A stretch of DNA of 64,000 nt from an uncultured Alphaproteobacteria bacterium (GTDB lineage Bacteria > Pseudomonadota > Alphaproteobacteria > Micavibrionales > Micavibrionaceae): positions 1-64,000 of the forward strand of contig CAADGI010000005.1 in assembly GCA_900696495.1 (NCBI GenBank). The letters run 5' to 3'. The notes under the pieces are model-generated. The model was not told the origin of the DNA and searched no databases. It saw only the letters and a list, made by a program, of their open reading frames with translations. Positions within the stretch are counted from its first letter, which is position 1. The number at the start of each line of letters is the position of its first letter. Below, one piece after another: positions 9,717 to 19,385 of the stretch. The translations under genes and the position numbers were made by a program.

Positions 9717-10292
9717 ATGGATGTTAATCTTCTTTTTAAAGAGAAATGGAGAGAGCTTGAAGCTCTATGCAATACGCAAACTGATCCATATAGCATGATA
9801 AAAGCTTCCGCGATTTTGAGAGGTTTTTATTTTGATGATAATCCGCTGATAAATATTGTTAACAAACAAAAAAAATTAAAAATTAGATATAGAGTAGTTC
9901 CATCGCCTTATTCCCTTTCCGAAATCGCTTGCATCAAAACAACTTATCAGGCAAACAGCATAGTTCCCGCAGATCATCCGCCTGCGATGACACAGATATA
10001 TACTAAAGACCAGTTCTTTTCTCTTCCTGTGCTTGGATACTTAGGAAAAGAATACACGGTTCAACAATTAATAAAGTTCGGCGCAAATGTTTTAGGGGGC
10101 GTTCATTATGACCCGGATCCCAAACGAAATCCTGATTATCAAACGTTGCTTACTCTTAAAGATGATATTCAAACCAAAATGGATTTTATAGAATTTAAAG
10201 GAATAAATTTACCCAAAATCCATATTTTAGTTCCTGTATCCTGGATTGGAAAAGTTACATTGGAAGCCACATCCAGTCTCATTATTCAGTAA
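9717..10292 (+). CDS. Unknown AT-rich gene
   Basis: A 191-residue predicted soluble protein (starts MDVNLLFKEKWRELEALCN). Its codons are strongly A/T-ending, in sharp contrast to the GC-rich genes on both sides, which suggests recent acquisition. No clear ribosome site precedes the ATG. No motif I recognise; the C-terminal half carries DIQTKMDFIEFKGINLPK and a hydrophobic beta-like end (VPVSWIGKVTLEA). Confidence 0.6.
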   Translation: MDVNLLFKEKWRELEALCNTQTDPYSMIKASAILRGFYFDDNPLINIVNKQKKLKIRYRVVPSPYSLSEIACIKTTYQANSIVPADHPPAMTQIYTKDQFFSLPVLGYLGKEYTVQQLIKFGANVLGGVHYDPDPKRNPDYQTLLTLKDDIQTKMDFIEFKGINLPKIHILVPVSWIGKVTLEATSSLIIQ

Positions 10293-10414
10293 CTCGTGAA
10301 AGTCACCTAAGGTTAAACCTTGCCATAACCCGCAATTTATCATACCCTTATCTCACTGGGCGCAACCCCCTGCATACCGCCGCCGGAAAATCTCCGGGAA
10401 GGCCGCTCCCGACG

Positions 10415-10492
10415 CCCCTCCCCGAAAAACGACCAAACGAACTGATAAGGCCGCACCCCCACCCCCTCAAAATGGCCGTAGTGAAACCGGAT
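10415..10492 (+). repeat. Dispersed leader element, copy 1 (upstream of purB)
   Basis: Contains AACGACCAAACGAACTGATA, a C-rich tract of ACCCCC units, and GTGAAACCGGAT. A second copy with the same order of blocks lies at 22129-22212 on the opposite strand, in the same orientation relative to its downstream gene. The rest of the 10293-10556 gap is GC-rich and shows no gene. The element ends about 65 bases before the purB start. Confidence 0.65.
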
Positions 10493-10556
10493 TTGCCTGT
10501 ATTTACAACGCGCCCCCGCTCCTTTACCCTGCACACCACAGGACATAAGGAAAATC

Positions 10557-11855
<1,299 letters not shown>

Positions 11856-11864
11856 GAGTTTCGT

Positions 11865-12368
11865 ATGAGAGAAGTCATGAAGGGCAACCCGAAAGTAATC
11901 GAGCAACTCAATCTCGGGCTCAAGAAAGAGCTGACCGCGATCAACCAGTATTTCCTGCATGCGCGCATGCTCGAGGATTGGGGCGTCACGAAACTCGCCA
12001 GGCATGAATACAAGGAATCCATCGAGGAGATGCATCACGCCGACATCTTCATCAAGCGCATCCTGCTGCTCGGCGGCCTGCCCAACCTCCAGGAACTCGG
12101 CAAGCTCCTGATCGGCGAGAATGTGAAAGAGGTCATCGAATGCGACCTCAAGCTTGAGCTCGACGGCATCGAAACCTACCGCAAGGCAATCAAAATCTGC
12201 GAAGAGGCTAACGATTACGTCTCCCGCGACCTGTTCCTGAACATCCTCAAGGACGAGGAAATGCACGCTGACGGCCTGGAAACCCAGCTCAAGCTCATCG
12301 ACCAGGTCGGCCTGCAGAATTACATCCAGCTCAATTCCGGCCCGGACGAAGAGCCCGAAGGGCATTAA
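11865..12368 (+). CDS. bfr: Bacterioferritin
   Basis: A 167-residue four-helix iron-storage protein forming a 24-mer cage with haem. The ferroxidase ligands are in place: Glu in LTAINQYFLH context (about 22), Glu/His in SIEEMHHADIF (about 55, including the haem-binding Met) and Glu/His in LKDEEMHADGLETQ (about 133). A good ribosome site (AGGAG) precedes the ATG. Its close downstream neighbours are two Bfd-like ferredoxins, which would reduce the stored iron and release it, so the genes form an iron storage and release set. Confidence 0.96.
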   Translation: MREVMKGNPKVIEQLNLGLKKELTAINQYFLHARMLEDWGVTKLARHEYKESIEEMHHADIFIKRILLLGGLPNLQELGKLLIGENVKEVIECDLKLELDGIETYRKAIKICEEANDYVSRDLFLNILKDEEMHADGLETQLKLIDQVGLQNYIQLNSGPDEEPEGH

Positions 12369-12374
12369 TCCTTC

Positions 12375-12400
12375 AAAACGGGCCAAAAGGCCCGTTTTTT
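12375..12400 (+). terminator. Rho-independent terminator after bfr
   Basis: The perfect hairpin AACGGGCC AAAA GGCCCGTT is followed by a T run, 7 bases after the bfr stop. Confidence 0.92.
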
Positions 12401-12417
12401 ATGGCCGGCCGCATAAT

Positions 12418-12488
12418 TGAGAATGACTTGCATTTGCCCCGATTAGGTGATAATGATTCTTAATAGGAACCGGGAATCATTCTCAGGG
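12418..12488 (+). promoter_or_regulatory. Fur-like operator cluster upstream of bfd-like gene
   Basis: Three iron-box-like sequences follow each other: TTGAGAATGACTTGCATTTG, GATAATGATTCTTA and GGGAATCATTCTCAGGG. They resemble the GATAATGAT/ATCATTATC units of Fur boxes. The position, directly in front of a bacterioferritin-associated ferredoxin, supports repression by iron-loaded Fur. Confidence 0.7.
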
Positions 12489-12512
12489 CTTTTGGGATCG
12501 GGGTTATTTATC

Positions 12513-12704
12513 ATGATGGTCTGTCTCTGCCACCCTTTCAGCGACAAGAAAGTGCGCGAGCACCTGTCCGCCAAAGACGGAAAAAAATGCGGCATGTCCG
12601 AGGTCTATTCGACCTGTTCCGGCGGCAACAAGCCCCAGTGCTGCACCTGCCTTGAAACCCTCAAGGACATGGTCAAAACCCACAACAAGACCGTCGCCGC
12701 TTAA
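12513..12704 (+). CDS. Bacterioferritin-associated ferredoxin-like [2Fe-2S] protein
   Basis: About 63 residues. Cysteines follow the Bfd pattern: C-x-C near the start (VCLC, residues 4 and 6) and C-x2-C near residues 43-46 (QCCTC), with two extra cysteines between. Bfd docks on bacterioferritin and passes electrons to the core so that ferric iron is released. The start is ATG 12513 or 12516, behind GGGG at 12500-12503; the longer open frame upstream runs through the Fur-like sites and is unlikely to be translated. Regulation by iron is likely from these sites. Confidence 0.85.
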   Translation: MMVCLCHPFSDKKVREHLSAKDGKKCGMSEVYSTCSGGNKPQCCTCLETLKDMVKTHNKTVAA

Positions 12705-12771
12705 CCTGCCTTTATTTGACAGATTATTTTCATCCAGGCTATAAATCGGGCAAATTCAACCCTTTGGCCCA

Positions 12772-13044
12772 ATGCATAAATCCATGGCGATAATCTGCAT
12801 CTGTAAAAACTTTAATGACGCCCGGTTACGGCAACATTTATCCGAACGAAAAGACATGCCTGCCGAAATAAGCGACCACGAGGACCCATTTATCAATGCA
12901 GTTTTCACAGGCGTTTCAGGCTACGAAGACTTCGAGTGCGGTAAATGTCCTAAAAAAATCCTGGTGGTTGTGCAGGAAGAGATTACCAAAAGAACGGAAC
13001 AAGCATCAGAACCTACGCAGGATTCCCCTGCAATTCGCGTATAA
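12772..13044 (+). CDS. Second Bfd-like [2Fe-2S] protein
   Basis: A 90-residue protein (86 if ATG 12784 is used). It starts with IICICKNFNDARLRQHL, close to the first Bfd-like protein (VCLCHPFSDKKVREHL), and has a later CGKC at about residues 56-59. The four cysteines fit C-x-C ... C-x2-C, but the spacing between the pairs is about 10 residues longer than usual, and a 25-residue polar tail follows. It is probably a diverged duplicate of the adjacent gene. No Fur-like site is obvious in the 67-base gap before it. Confidence 0.75.
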   Translation: MHKSMAIICICKNFNDARLRQHLSERKDMPAEISDHEDPFINAVFTGVSGYEDFECGKCPKKILVVVQEEITKRTEQASEPTQDSPAIRV

Positions 13045-13130
13045 ATATCAAACCCGGTCTTGCTTTAGCCCATGGCCTATGGCACGACTCAAGCTTACAT
13101 ATTTAACGTCTTTTCCAGAGGTCACATCCT

Positions 13131-13781
13131 ATGTTGAACAAAATCCTTCTCACCGCCGGGAGCATCCTGATCATGTCCGCAGCCTTATCTTCGGCCCAAG
13201 CCGCCGATCCTGAAAACACATTGAAAATGGATCTCTCCAGCGGCGGCACGGTCACGATCGAACTGCTGCCCGATATCGCCCCCAATCACGCCGAGCGCAT
13301 CAAGAAACTGACACGCGCCGGTTTTTATGACGGCATCATTTTCCACCGCGTGATCGACGGCTTCATGGCGCAGACCGGCGACCCGACCGGCACCGGCATG
13401 AGCGGTTCCGACGAACCCGACCTGAAGGCCGAGTTCAGCCAGTATCAATACAAGCGCGGCACCGTCGGCATGGCACGTAAAGGCGACCCTGACTCCGCCA
13501 ACTCTCAATTCTTCATCTGCTTCACCGACACCGGCTGCTCGGGTCTCACCGGCCAGTATACCGTGATCGGCCAGGTGACCGAAGGCATGGAGAATGTCGA
13601 CAGGATCGCGAAAGGCGAACCGCCCGCATCTCCTGATAAAATCGTAAAGCTGCAGATCGTAAGCGAGACGGCGCCGAAACGCGACCAGTCGGCTGTTGAA
13701 TCGGCTCCCGGCGTTCCCAACGAACCCGCCGCTGAACCGGCCGCAGGCGAACCCGCACCGGCAACTGGTACGAATAACTAA
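13131..13781 (+). CDS. Periplasmic cyclophilin-type peptidyl-prolyl isomerase
   Basis: A 216-residue protein with a cleavable signal peptide (about residues 1-24, ending SSAQA). The cyclophilin domain spans about 28-180, with FYDGIIFHRVIDGFMAQTGD carrying the catalytic Arg, and NSQFFICFTD. The last 35 residues are Pro/Ala/Glu-rich and look unstructured. It should catalyse cis-trans isomerisation of proline bonds during folding in the periplasm. An AGAGG ribosome site precedes it. Its stop overlaps the next start as TAATG, implying translational coupling with the glucosidase. Confidence 0.9.
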   Translation: MLNKILLTAGSILIMSAALSSAQAADPENTLKMDLSSGGTVTIELLPDIAPNHAERIKKLTRAGFYDGIIFHRVIDGFMAQTGDPTGTGMSGSDEPDLKAEFSQYQYKRGTVGMARKGDPDSANSQFFICFTDTGCSGLTGQYTVIGQVTEGMENVDRIAKGEPPASPDKIVKLQIVSETAPKRDQSAVESAPGVPNEPAAEPAAGEPAPATGTNN

Positions 13782-15313
13782 TGAATTCCGATAAAAAGCG
13801 CTCCGCTGCCCCATGGTGGCGGGGCGCTTTTCTTTATCAGGCCTATCCGCGCAGCTTCCGCGATTCAAACGGCGACGGGATCGGCGACCTTCCCGGCATC
13901 GCGGAAAAGCTGGATTATATTGCCGCGCTCGGCGTCAACGGCGTGTGGATTTCGCCCTTCTTCAAATCGCCGATGAAGGATTTCGGCTACGACGTCTCCG
14001 ATTACCGCGACGTCGATCCCATCTTCGGCACGCTCGCCGATTTCGATGCGCTACTGGAACGCGCGCATGAACTGGATTTAAAAATCATTATCGACCTTGT
14101 TTTGAGTCACACCTCCGATGAACACCCATGGTTCATCGAAAGCCGCAAAGATAAAACCAACCCGAAAGCTGATTGGTATGTGTGGAACGACAAACCCAAC
14201 AACTGGGTTTCCGTCTTCGGCGGCCCGGCATGGACGTTTGATAAAACACGCGGACAATATTACCTGCATAATTTTTTGAGCGAACAGCCCGACCTCAATT
14301 ATCACAACCCGGAAGTTCAGCAAGCGGTTCTCGATACCGCGCGTTTCTGGCTGGACCGCGGCGTCGACGGATTCCGCCTCGATGTCGTGAACTTTTATTT
14401 TCATGATAAACAACTGCGCGACAATCCGCCGCGCACGCATGGAAAATCTTTCGGAACGCAGCTCGAAATCCCCGATCCCTATTCCGACCAGCAACATGTC
14501 TATGATAAATCGCAGCCGGAGAACCTCGAATTCCTCGAACGTTTCCGCACTTTGATGAACGAATACGAAGGCCGCTTCACCGTCGGCGAAATCGGCGACG
14601 ACCACCCCAATGAACGCTCGGCCGAGTATACAAAAGGCGAGACGCGCCTGAACACCTGTTACAACACCGACATGATGTCCGGCGCGCGCAAGGAACTCAC
14701 CGCATCGATCATCCGCGAACCGCTTGAAGAATTTCTGAAATATCCGGAGAGCTGGCCGTCATGGGCCTTCACAAATCACGATGTCGTCCGCGCCGCCAGC
14801 CGCTGGCATCCGGGCGACGGTTTCGGGCATGACCCGCGCCTCTCGAAAATGCTGATCGCGCTGCTCGGCACTCTTTATGGCACGGTTTTCATGTACCAAG
14901 GCGAGGAGCTAGGCCTGCCCGAGGCGAAACTAGGAAAAGAGGATTTGCGCGATCCGTGGGGCATCCGGCTTTATCCCAAATGGCAGGGCCGCGACGGCTG
15001 CCGCACGCCGATGCCATGGGATAATCATCCGGTGAAATCATGGCTGCCCGTACCCGCCTCGCATAACGAACTTACCGTCGCAGCGCAGGAAAATGATAAA
15101 AACTCCACCCTGAATTTCACGCGCGAATTTTTGAAATGGCGCAGGACTAAACCCGAATTGCGCGAGGGTGACATAAAATTCATGGAAACCGGCGATGAAA
15201 AAATTCTCGCTTTTTCGCGCGGAAAATTGAATTGCGTGTTTAATTTAAGTCCGAACGAAAAAACATGGCAGGGCAAAAAGCTCGGCCCTTACAAATTTTC
15301 TTTTTCTGACTGA
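13781..15313 (+). CDS. Alpha-glucosidase-type glycoside hydrolase family 13
   Basis: A 510-residue enzyme lacking a signal peptide, so probably cytosolic. GH13 conserved regions: DLVLSHTSDEHPWF (region I), GVDGFRLDVVN with the nucleophile Asp (region II), FTVGEIGDD with the acid/base Glu (region III) and FTNHDVVR with the transition-state Asp (region IV). The N-terminal WWRGAFLYQAYPRSFRDSNG matches oligo-1,6-glucosidase/alpha-glucosidase types that act on short maltose- or isomaltose-like oligosaccharides. The C-terminal beta domain is short. The exact substrate is not determinable. The last 25 bases overlap the convergent membrane-protein gene. Confidence 0.92.
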   Translation: MNSDKKRSAAPWWRGAFLYQAYPRSFRDSNGDGIGDLPGIAEKLDYIAALGVNGVWISPFFKSPMKDFGYDVSDYRDVDPIFGTLADFDALLERAHELDLKIIIDLVLSHTSDEHPWFIESRKDKTNPKADWYVWNDKPNNWVSVFGGPAWTFDKTRGQYYLHNFLSEQPDLNYHNPEVQQAVLDTARFWLDRGVDGFRLDVVNFYFHDKQLRDNPPRTHGKSFGTQLEIPDPYSDQQHVYDKSQPENLEFLERFRTLMNEYEGRFTVGEIGDDHPNERSAEYTKGETRLNTCYNTDMMSGARKELTASIIREPLEEFLKYPESWPSWAFTNHDVVRAASRWHPGDGFGHDPRLSKMLIALLGTLYGTVFMYQGEELGLPEAKLGKEDLRDPWGIRLYPKWQGRDGCRTPMPWDNHPVKSWLPVPASHNELTVAAQENDKNSTLNFTREFLKWRRTKPELREGDIKFMETGDEKILAFSRGKLNCVFNLSPNEKTWQGKKLGPYKFSFSD

Positions 15314-16053
15314 TCATCCTTGGGCTGATCATCCTCAAGCTGGAAGGCGCCCGACTCTTTGAAATCGCGCTCATCGACCGCCAGGCTTTTTTCCTTCAGC
15401 GGCTTTTTCGTGGTCTCCAGCTTCAGGCGGCCATCCTCTCCGGGCTTGAGTTCAAGAATTTTTGCCATCTCGAGAATTTTATCCGTGATCTTCTCAAGCT
15501 TCTGCTGGCTGTCGAGCGGGTCCGGCGTGTCAAACCGTAGCAGGAAAGTCTCGGCCCGGAAAATCAATATCACCCAGCCGTTCCTGATTTTCATCAGCGA
15601 CATCAGCGCATCGATCCGCTCCGGCGTCAGGTAGGCTTCCATGGCGGCGCCGCTCGACGAACTGGCGATATAATTTTTATCCCATTTCGGATGGTTGGGT
15701 TTGGTTTCCTCCTTCATGCGAAGGGACTGAACGACCGGAACCATGCCGCCGCTTGCAATGCCGCCCTCGAACGGCATTTTGCTCAAAAGCTGCACCTCGA
15801 TGGCGGTAAGCTTGCGCGAGGAGCGCCCGTCCGGCGCGAAATGCTCGCCGATCAGGAAATTGATCGAATACCCGTTCAGGGAACCGCTCATTTCCGGCGA
15901 TGCCATCATGCTGTGCGAGCGGTAGCGCAATTTTTTGCGCACGGAAAAACTTCTCCATGCCTGCTTCTGGCGAAACAGGATGAACAACGTCCAGCCGAGG
16001 AAATAAAGCAGCGCCCCGGAAAGAAAAAGCCACAGAATGATCCAGATAGACAA
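15289..16053 (-). CDS. Unknown membrane-anchored protein
   Basis: A 254-residue protein with one N-terminal membrane helix (about residues 4-27, IILWLFLSGALLYFLGW) and a cytosolic or periplasmic remainder. The start is TTG, because GGGGCG stands 6 bases before it and no ATG fits. The middle (50-200) has mixed alpha/beta character; the C-terminal 30 residues are very acidic and Lys-rich (FQLEDDQPKDDQSEKENL). No family recognised. Its 3' end overlaps that of the glucosidase gene. Confidence 0.72.
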   Translation of the reverse strand: MSIWIILWLFLSGALLYFLGWTLFILFRQKQAWRSFSVRKKLRYRSHSMMASPEMSGSLNGYSINFLIGEHFAPDGRSSRKLTAIEVQLLSKMPFEGGIASGGMVPVVQSLRMKEETKPNHPKWDKNYIASSSSGAAMEAYLTPERIDALMSLMKIRNGWVILIFRAETFLLRFDTPDPLDSQQKLEKITDKILEMAKILELKPGEDGRLKLETTKKPLKEKSLAVDERDFKESGAFQLEDDQPKDDQSEKENL

Positions 16054-16161
16054 GCAAACGCCCCGTGAAAGTGACCGCTTTTATCATTTTAACCCTATTG
16101 CCGGGCTTTGTCACATCCGGGCCCTGCAACTATCCAGAAAAGAAATGGCCAAAAAGATAAT

Positions 16162-16187
16162 GGGCGGAGCCCGTTAAGGCCCCGCCC
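16162..16187 (-). terminator. Probable terminator of the small lipoprotein gene
   Basis: A GC-rich hairpin (GGGCGGGGCC / GGCTCCGCCC on the minus strand, one mismatch) is followed by a moderately T-rich stretch, 20 bases past the stop of the gene at 16208-16498. Confidence 0.55.
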
Positions 16188-16207
16188 GTGTTCTTGCGGT
16201 TAAATCG

Positions 16208-16498
16208 TTACTTTTCCTGCTTCTCGCGGAAGACCTCTTCGGCCTTGGTCGGCGCCGGCGTTACGGGCGGCGGCGCAGGCGGCGGGGTCGTCATCGGCGC
16301 GGGCGCCGGTGCGGGCTCCAGCTTCAATTCCTTCTCGGGCATCATCTTAGCCCGTACATAGGCGACGCCGGTTCCGGCGGTGCGGGTATTGCCGTAAGGC
16401 ACCATATCGTCGGTGCGGACCATTTCCCAGCCATCGCCGCAGGCGGCAAGCATGATCGGGGAAGCCAGAATCATAAATCTTAAGAAACGTGAAGGCAT
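16208..16498 (-). CDS. Small proline-rich lipoprotein
   Basis: A 96-residue predicted lipoprotein: signal MPSRFLRFMILASPIMLAAC with lipobox LAAC near residue 20. The mature N-terminal part (GDGWEMVRTDDMVPYGNTRT) is followed by a Pro/Ala linker of about 30 residues and a charged C-terminus (VFREKQEK). The ATG at 16498 is chosen because GAGG lies 6 bases before it; a longer frame to 16555 lacks this. Unknown function, perhaps an envelope spacer. Confidence 0.72.
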   Translation of the reverse strand: MPSRFLRFMILASPIMLAACGDGWEMVRTDDMVPYGNTRTAGTGVAYVRAKMMPEKELKLEPAPAPAPMTTPPPAPPPVTPAPTKAEEVFREKQEK

Positions 16499-16582
16499 GA
16501 GGCGCCTCATTTGAAAAGGTGTGACCAAAGAATGTGTGCGAACGCACCCACACAAGCTACATGAAAAAGCCGCTCAGTTCAA

Positions 16583-17137
16583 CTACTGGGCGTTAAACTG
16601 CTTTTTGGTGATGCGGTAAAGGACAAACCGGCCGAGCGGATGCCCCTTGGGCAGGGTGGGATAGTCGAAATCCCCGGTTTCATCGCGTTTCATGCCGAGT
16701 TTTTCCATGAGCTTGATGGCACGGCTGTTGTCATGCACGGCATAGGCCACGACCTCGGGCAATTTCAGCTTGCCGAATGCATGCGCGAGCACCGCCCGCG
16801 CCGCCTCGGTGCCGTAACCCTTGCCCCAATATTCATAGTCGAGCCGCCAGGCAATCTCGACGGCAGGCGTGAAAGGAACATCCATTTCCACTTTCTGAAG
16901 ACCGGCAAAACCCATGAATTCGCCCGTCTTTTTCATCTCGACCGCATAAAACCCAAAACCGTCCGTTTCGAAATGTTTCTGGAAGCGGTCCACCAGCCTG
17001 TCGCTGTCCGTTTCCGTCAGGCGGCGCGGAAAAAATTCCATGATCATCGGGTCGTTATTGATGCGCGCGAAGGTGGGTTTATCTTCTTCCTTCCACTCGC
17101 GCAAAATAAGACGCTCGGTTTCGATATGTTTTTTCAT
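16583..17137 (-). CDS. GNAT N-acetyltransferase (RimJ/RimL-like)
   Basis: A 184-residue GNAT-fold enzyme using acetyl-CoA. The N-terminal ETERLILREWKEEDKPTFAR and the acetyl-CoA loop region YWGKGYGTEAARAVLAHAF (about residues 103-121) are typical of the Acetyltransf_3 branch, which includes RimJ/RimL and many enzymes of unknown substrate. The C-terminal strand VAYAVHDNSRAIKLMEKLGM is complete. It may acetylate a protein N-terminus or a small molecule. It is 39 bases downstream of rlmJ on the same strand. Confidence 0.87.
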   Translation of the reverse strand: MKKHIETERLILREWKEEDKPTFARINNDPMIMEFFPRRLTETDSDRLVDRFQKHFETDGFGFYAVEMKKTGEFMGFAGLQKVEMDVPFTPAVEIAWRLDYEYWGKGYGTEAARAVLAHAFGKLKLPEVVAYAVHDNSRAIKLMEKLGMKRDETGDFDYPTLPKGHPLGRFVLYRITKKQFNAQ

Positions 17138-17176
17138 CGTGATTATATTAGCGCGATTGCATGATACGGCAAGCGC

Positions 17177-17914
17177 CTAAACACCGTGCGGCAGGTTTAT
17201 CCCGACCATGATGCTGCCATACATACCCTCGCCCGGCTTCGCCCATTCGGTTTCGAATACACGCGGCGCAGGAAAGGTTTTTTCCAGCGTCCTGACCATT
17301 ATCTCGTGCCGCCCGGCGGGCAGCATCGGAATCCATGTAAGAAGGCAGCCTTCCGGCCATTTCTTGACCAGCTTTTCCATGAAGGCCGGAATGGTTTCAT
17401 ACTCCTCCTTCATCTCATAGCTGGAATCGATCAGCACCAGCCCCTTGCGCGGGCTGGGCGGCGAAATCGCCAGCACGCCCTCAAGCCCGTCGCGCCTGTG
17501 AATATGAACGCGGTCATCCTTTGCAAACGTCTTTTCCAGCGCCGCATGTTCCTGGGGGTGAAGCTCCATCAGATGCAATTGATCCTGCGGTCGCAGAACA
17601 TGCGCCGCGATCAGCGGCGAGCCCGGGTAAAGCGGCGATAATTTCCCGCCATTCAATTTCTTTATGGCATCAACATAGGCTTCCGGCAATTTCGTCCGCG
17701 CCGCATCGTCAAGCGCCAGCCAGCCCTGTTCCGCCTCGCCGGTTTTTTTCGCCTCGTCGGATGTCCGGTCGTACAGCCCGCGGCCCGCATGCGTCTCCAT
17801 ATAAGTCAGCGGACGCTCCTTTCGCGTCAGAACCTGCAGCACAGTGCAAAGCAGCGTATGTTTCTGAAGATCGGCGTTATTGCCCGCGTGATAGGCATGC
17901 TGGTAGGACAGCAT
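17177..17914 (-). CDS. rlmJ: 23S rRNA (adenine(2030)-N(6))-methyltransferase
   Basis: A 245-residue protein matching RlmJ from its first residues (MLSYQHAYHAGNNADLQKH). The SAM-binding region is ETHAGRGLYD near residue 42, and the catalytic motif is VLIDSSYEMKEEYETI near 158, in the position where E. coli RlmJ has a DPPYE motif: here the prolines are replaced by SS. RlmJ methylates A2030 of 23S rRNA. The start lies 6 bases after the stop of the small membrane protein upstream, so they are probably co-transcribed. Confidence 0.88.
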   Translation of the reverse strand: MLSYQHAYHAGNNADLQKHTLLCTVLQVLTRKERPLTYMETHAGRGLYDRTSDEAKKTGEAEQGWLALDDAARTKLPEAYVDAIKKLNGGKLSPLYPGSPLIAAHVLRPQDQLHLMELHPQEHAALEKTFAKDDRVHIHRRDGLEGVLAISPPSPRKGLVLIDSSYEMKEEYETIPAFMEKLVKKWPEGCLLTWIPMLPAGRHEIMVRTLEKTFPAPRVFETEWAKPGEGMYGSIMVGINLPHGV

Positions 17915-17920
17915 GCGCGT

Positions 17921-18283
17921 TTAATCGCCGTATTTGCGGAAGACCAGCATCATCGCCGGGAAACCGACAACCAGCGTCAGCAAAGCCCAGCCGAAGAAAT
18001 AATTCAACTCCATGGCCGTGCCCGTCAGGATAAAGATGATCGATGTCATGTATTGCGCCGCGTACGCAAGCGCCACGACGAGCACAATGGTGATGAAGAG
18101 AATTTTACGCCGCAGATCTTTCCATGCCGTGCCGAGAATGAAGGCGGCGCCGAGACAGACAAGCCCCGGGAACACCGGCTTGATCGAGCCGGTCGCATCC
18201 GCGAGCTGGAGCGTGCCTATACCCGCGATCACGAATGCGACGACGATGTACCATCTGAGCGCGCTTAGAAAAAGATGCTGCAT
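17921..18283 (-). CDS. Unknown four-helix membrane protein
   Basis: A 120-residue protein with about four hydrophobic segments (near residues 10-30, 34-50, 57-80 and 86-112) and short charged loops, one with AWKDLRRK. There is no signal cleavage site and no known family. The gene abuts rlmJ. Confidence 0.68.
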   Translation of the reverse strand: MQHLFLSALRWYIVVAFVIAGIGTLQLADATGSIKPVFPGLVCLGAAFILGTAWKDLRRKILFITIVLVVALAYAAQYMTSIIFILTGTAMELNYFFGWALLTLVVGFPAMMLVFRKYGD

Positions 18284-18406
18284 GCTTCCCCCCGGTTTTG
18301 ACCTATTTTACACATACCTGCTTTATTAATCCATGGGGTGATTTAGGCCTTTACGCACCGCCCCCGCCGCCCTAACTTAAACCTGTCCAAACGACTGGAG
18401 AGCCGA

Positions 18407-19189
18407 ATGAAACCGATATTTTATATCCTTGCCGCTGCGTTCCTGCTGACACCATTCGCCGCGCAGGCGGGCGAGACCGTCGCCTACAAGGACGGCGAGA
18501 TCGAACTTGAAGGCTACTGGGCCGCCAGCACCTGCAAGGAAGGCGCCCCCGCCCCTGTCGTTTTGATCGTGCACCAGTGGCACGGCCTCGGCGCCTATGA
18601 AAAAGGCCGCGCCGATATGCTCGCCGCCGATTGCTACAATGCCTTCGCCGTCGACATGTACGGCAAGGGCATTCGCCCCGCGAATAACGACGAGGCCGGA
18701 AAAGAGGCAACGAAATACAAAAGCGACTCCGCCCTCGCCCGCAAACGCATCACCGCCGCGCTCGATTACGCCAAAGCGCGCCCCGGCATTGACGCCTCGA
18801 AAAGCGCTGTGATGGGCTATTGCTTCGGCGGCACAATGGCGCTGGAACTTGCGCGCTCCGGCGCCGACATCGACGGCGCGGTCAGCTTCCACGGCGCGCT
18901 GGCGACGCCCGCCCCCGTGAAGGAACCGGATATCATCAAAGCATCCGTCCAGGTTCACCACGGCGCCGACGATCCCATGGTTCCACCCGAGGAAGTGCGC
19001 GGCTTTATAGATGAAATGAATGCCGCCGGCGCGGACTGGATGGTGACCAAATATGCGCACGCCGTCCATTCTTTCACAGAAAAAGAAGCGGGCAATGACC
19101 CATCCAAGGGCGTTGCCTATAATGAAAAAGCCGACCATCGCTCATGGTCGGCCACGCTGGATTTCCTGAAGGAAATTTTCGCGAACTGA
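18407..19189 (+). CDS. Exported dienelactone hydrolase-family protein
   Basis: A 260-residue alpha/beta hydrolase with a signal peptide (about residues 1-22, ending AQA). The nucleophile motif is GYCFGG (Cys, about residue 141), where dienelactone hydrolases use Cys. The Asp of the triad is in HHGADDPMVPP (about 190), and the His is in KYAHAVHSFT (about 223). An intact triad implies an active esterase or lactonase in the periplasm. A GGAGAG ribosome site precedes the ATG. The stop at 19189 directly touches the stop of the convergent small gene. Confidence 0.88.
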   Translation: MKPIFYILAAAFLLTPFAAQAGETVAYKDGEIELEGYWAASTCKEGAPAPVVLIVHQWHGLGAYEKGRADMLAADCYNAFAVDMYGKGIRPANNDEAGKEATKYKSDSALARKRITAALDYAKARPGIDASKSAVMGYCFGGTMALELARSGADIDGAVSFHGALATPAPVKEPDIIKASVQVHHGADDPMVPPEEVRGFIDEMNAAGADWMVTKYAHAVHSFTEKEAGNDPSKGVAYNEKADHRSWSATLDFLKEIFAN

Positions 19190-19360
19190 TTATTGAACCA
19201 TACTGCTGTCGGCGACAATCTGCTCTTCCAGGTTTTCAATGAACAGCACCTGGCGGCGAAACACTTCCTTATCCGTGGTCACAAACGGCACGGACAGCCA
19301 CGCGAGTATTACGCAATAAAGAATGAGAATGCCCCATATCTGCATATGAATTGCGTCCAT
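19190..19360 (-). CDS. 56-residue single-pass membrane protein
   Basis: A small ORF starting MDAIHMQIWGILILYCVILA, with one membrane helix (about residues 8-26) and a charged tail ending EEQIVADSSMVQ. It is supported by an AGGAAG ribosome site and by fitting exactly between neighbours. No family recognised. It heads the same direction as the lipoprotein run to its right. Confidence 0.65.
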   Translation of the reverse strand: MDAIHMQIWGILILYCVILAWLSVPFVTTDKEVFRRQVLFIENLEEQIVADSSMVQ

Positions 19361-19385
19361 ATTCTATCTTCCTGTTCAAAGTTTT

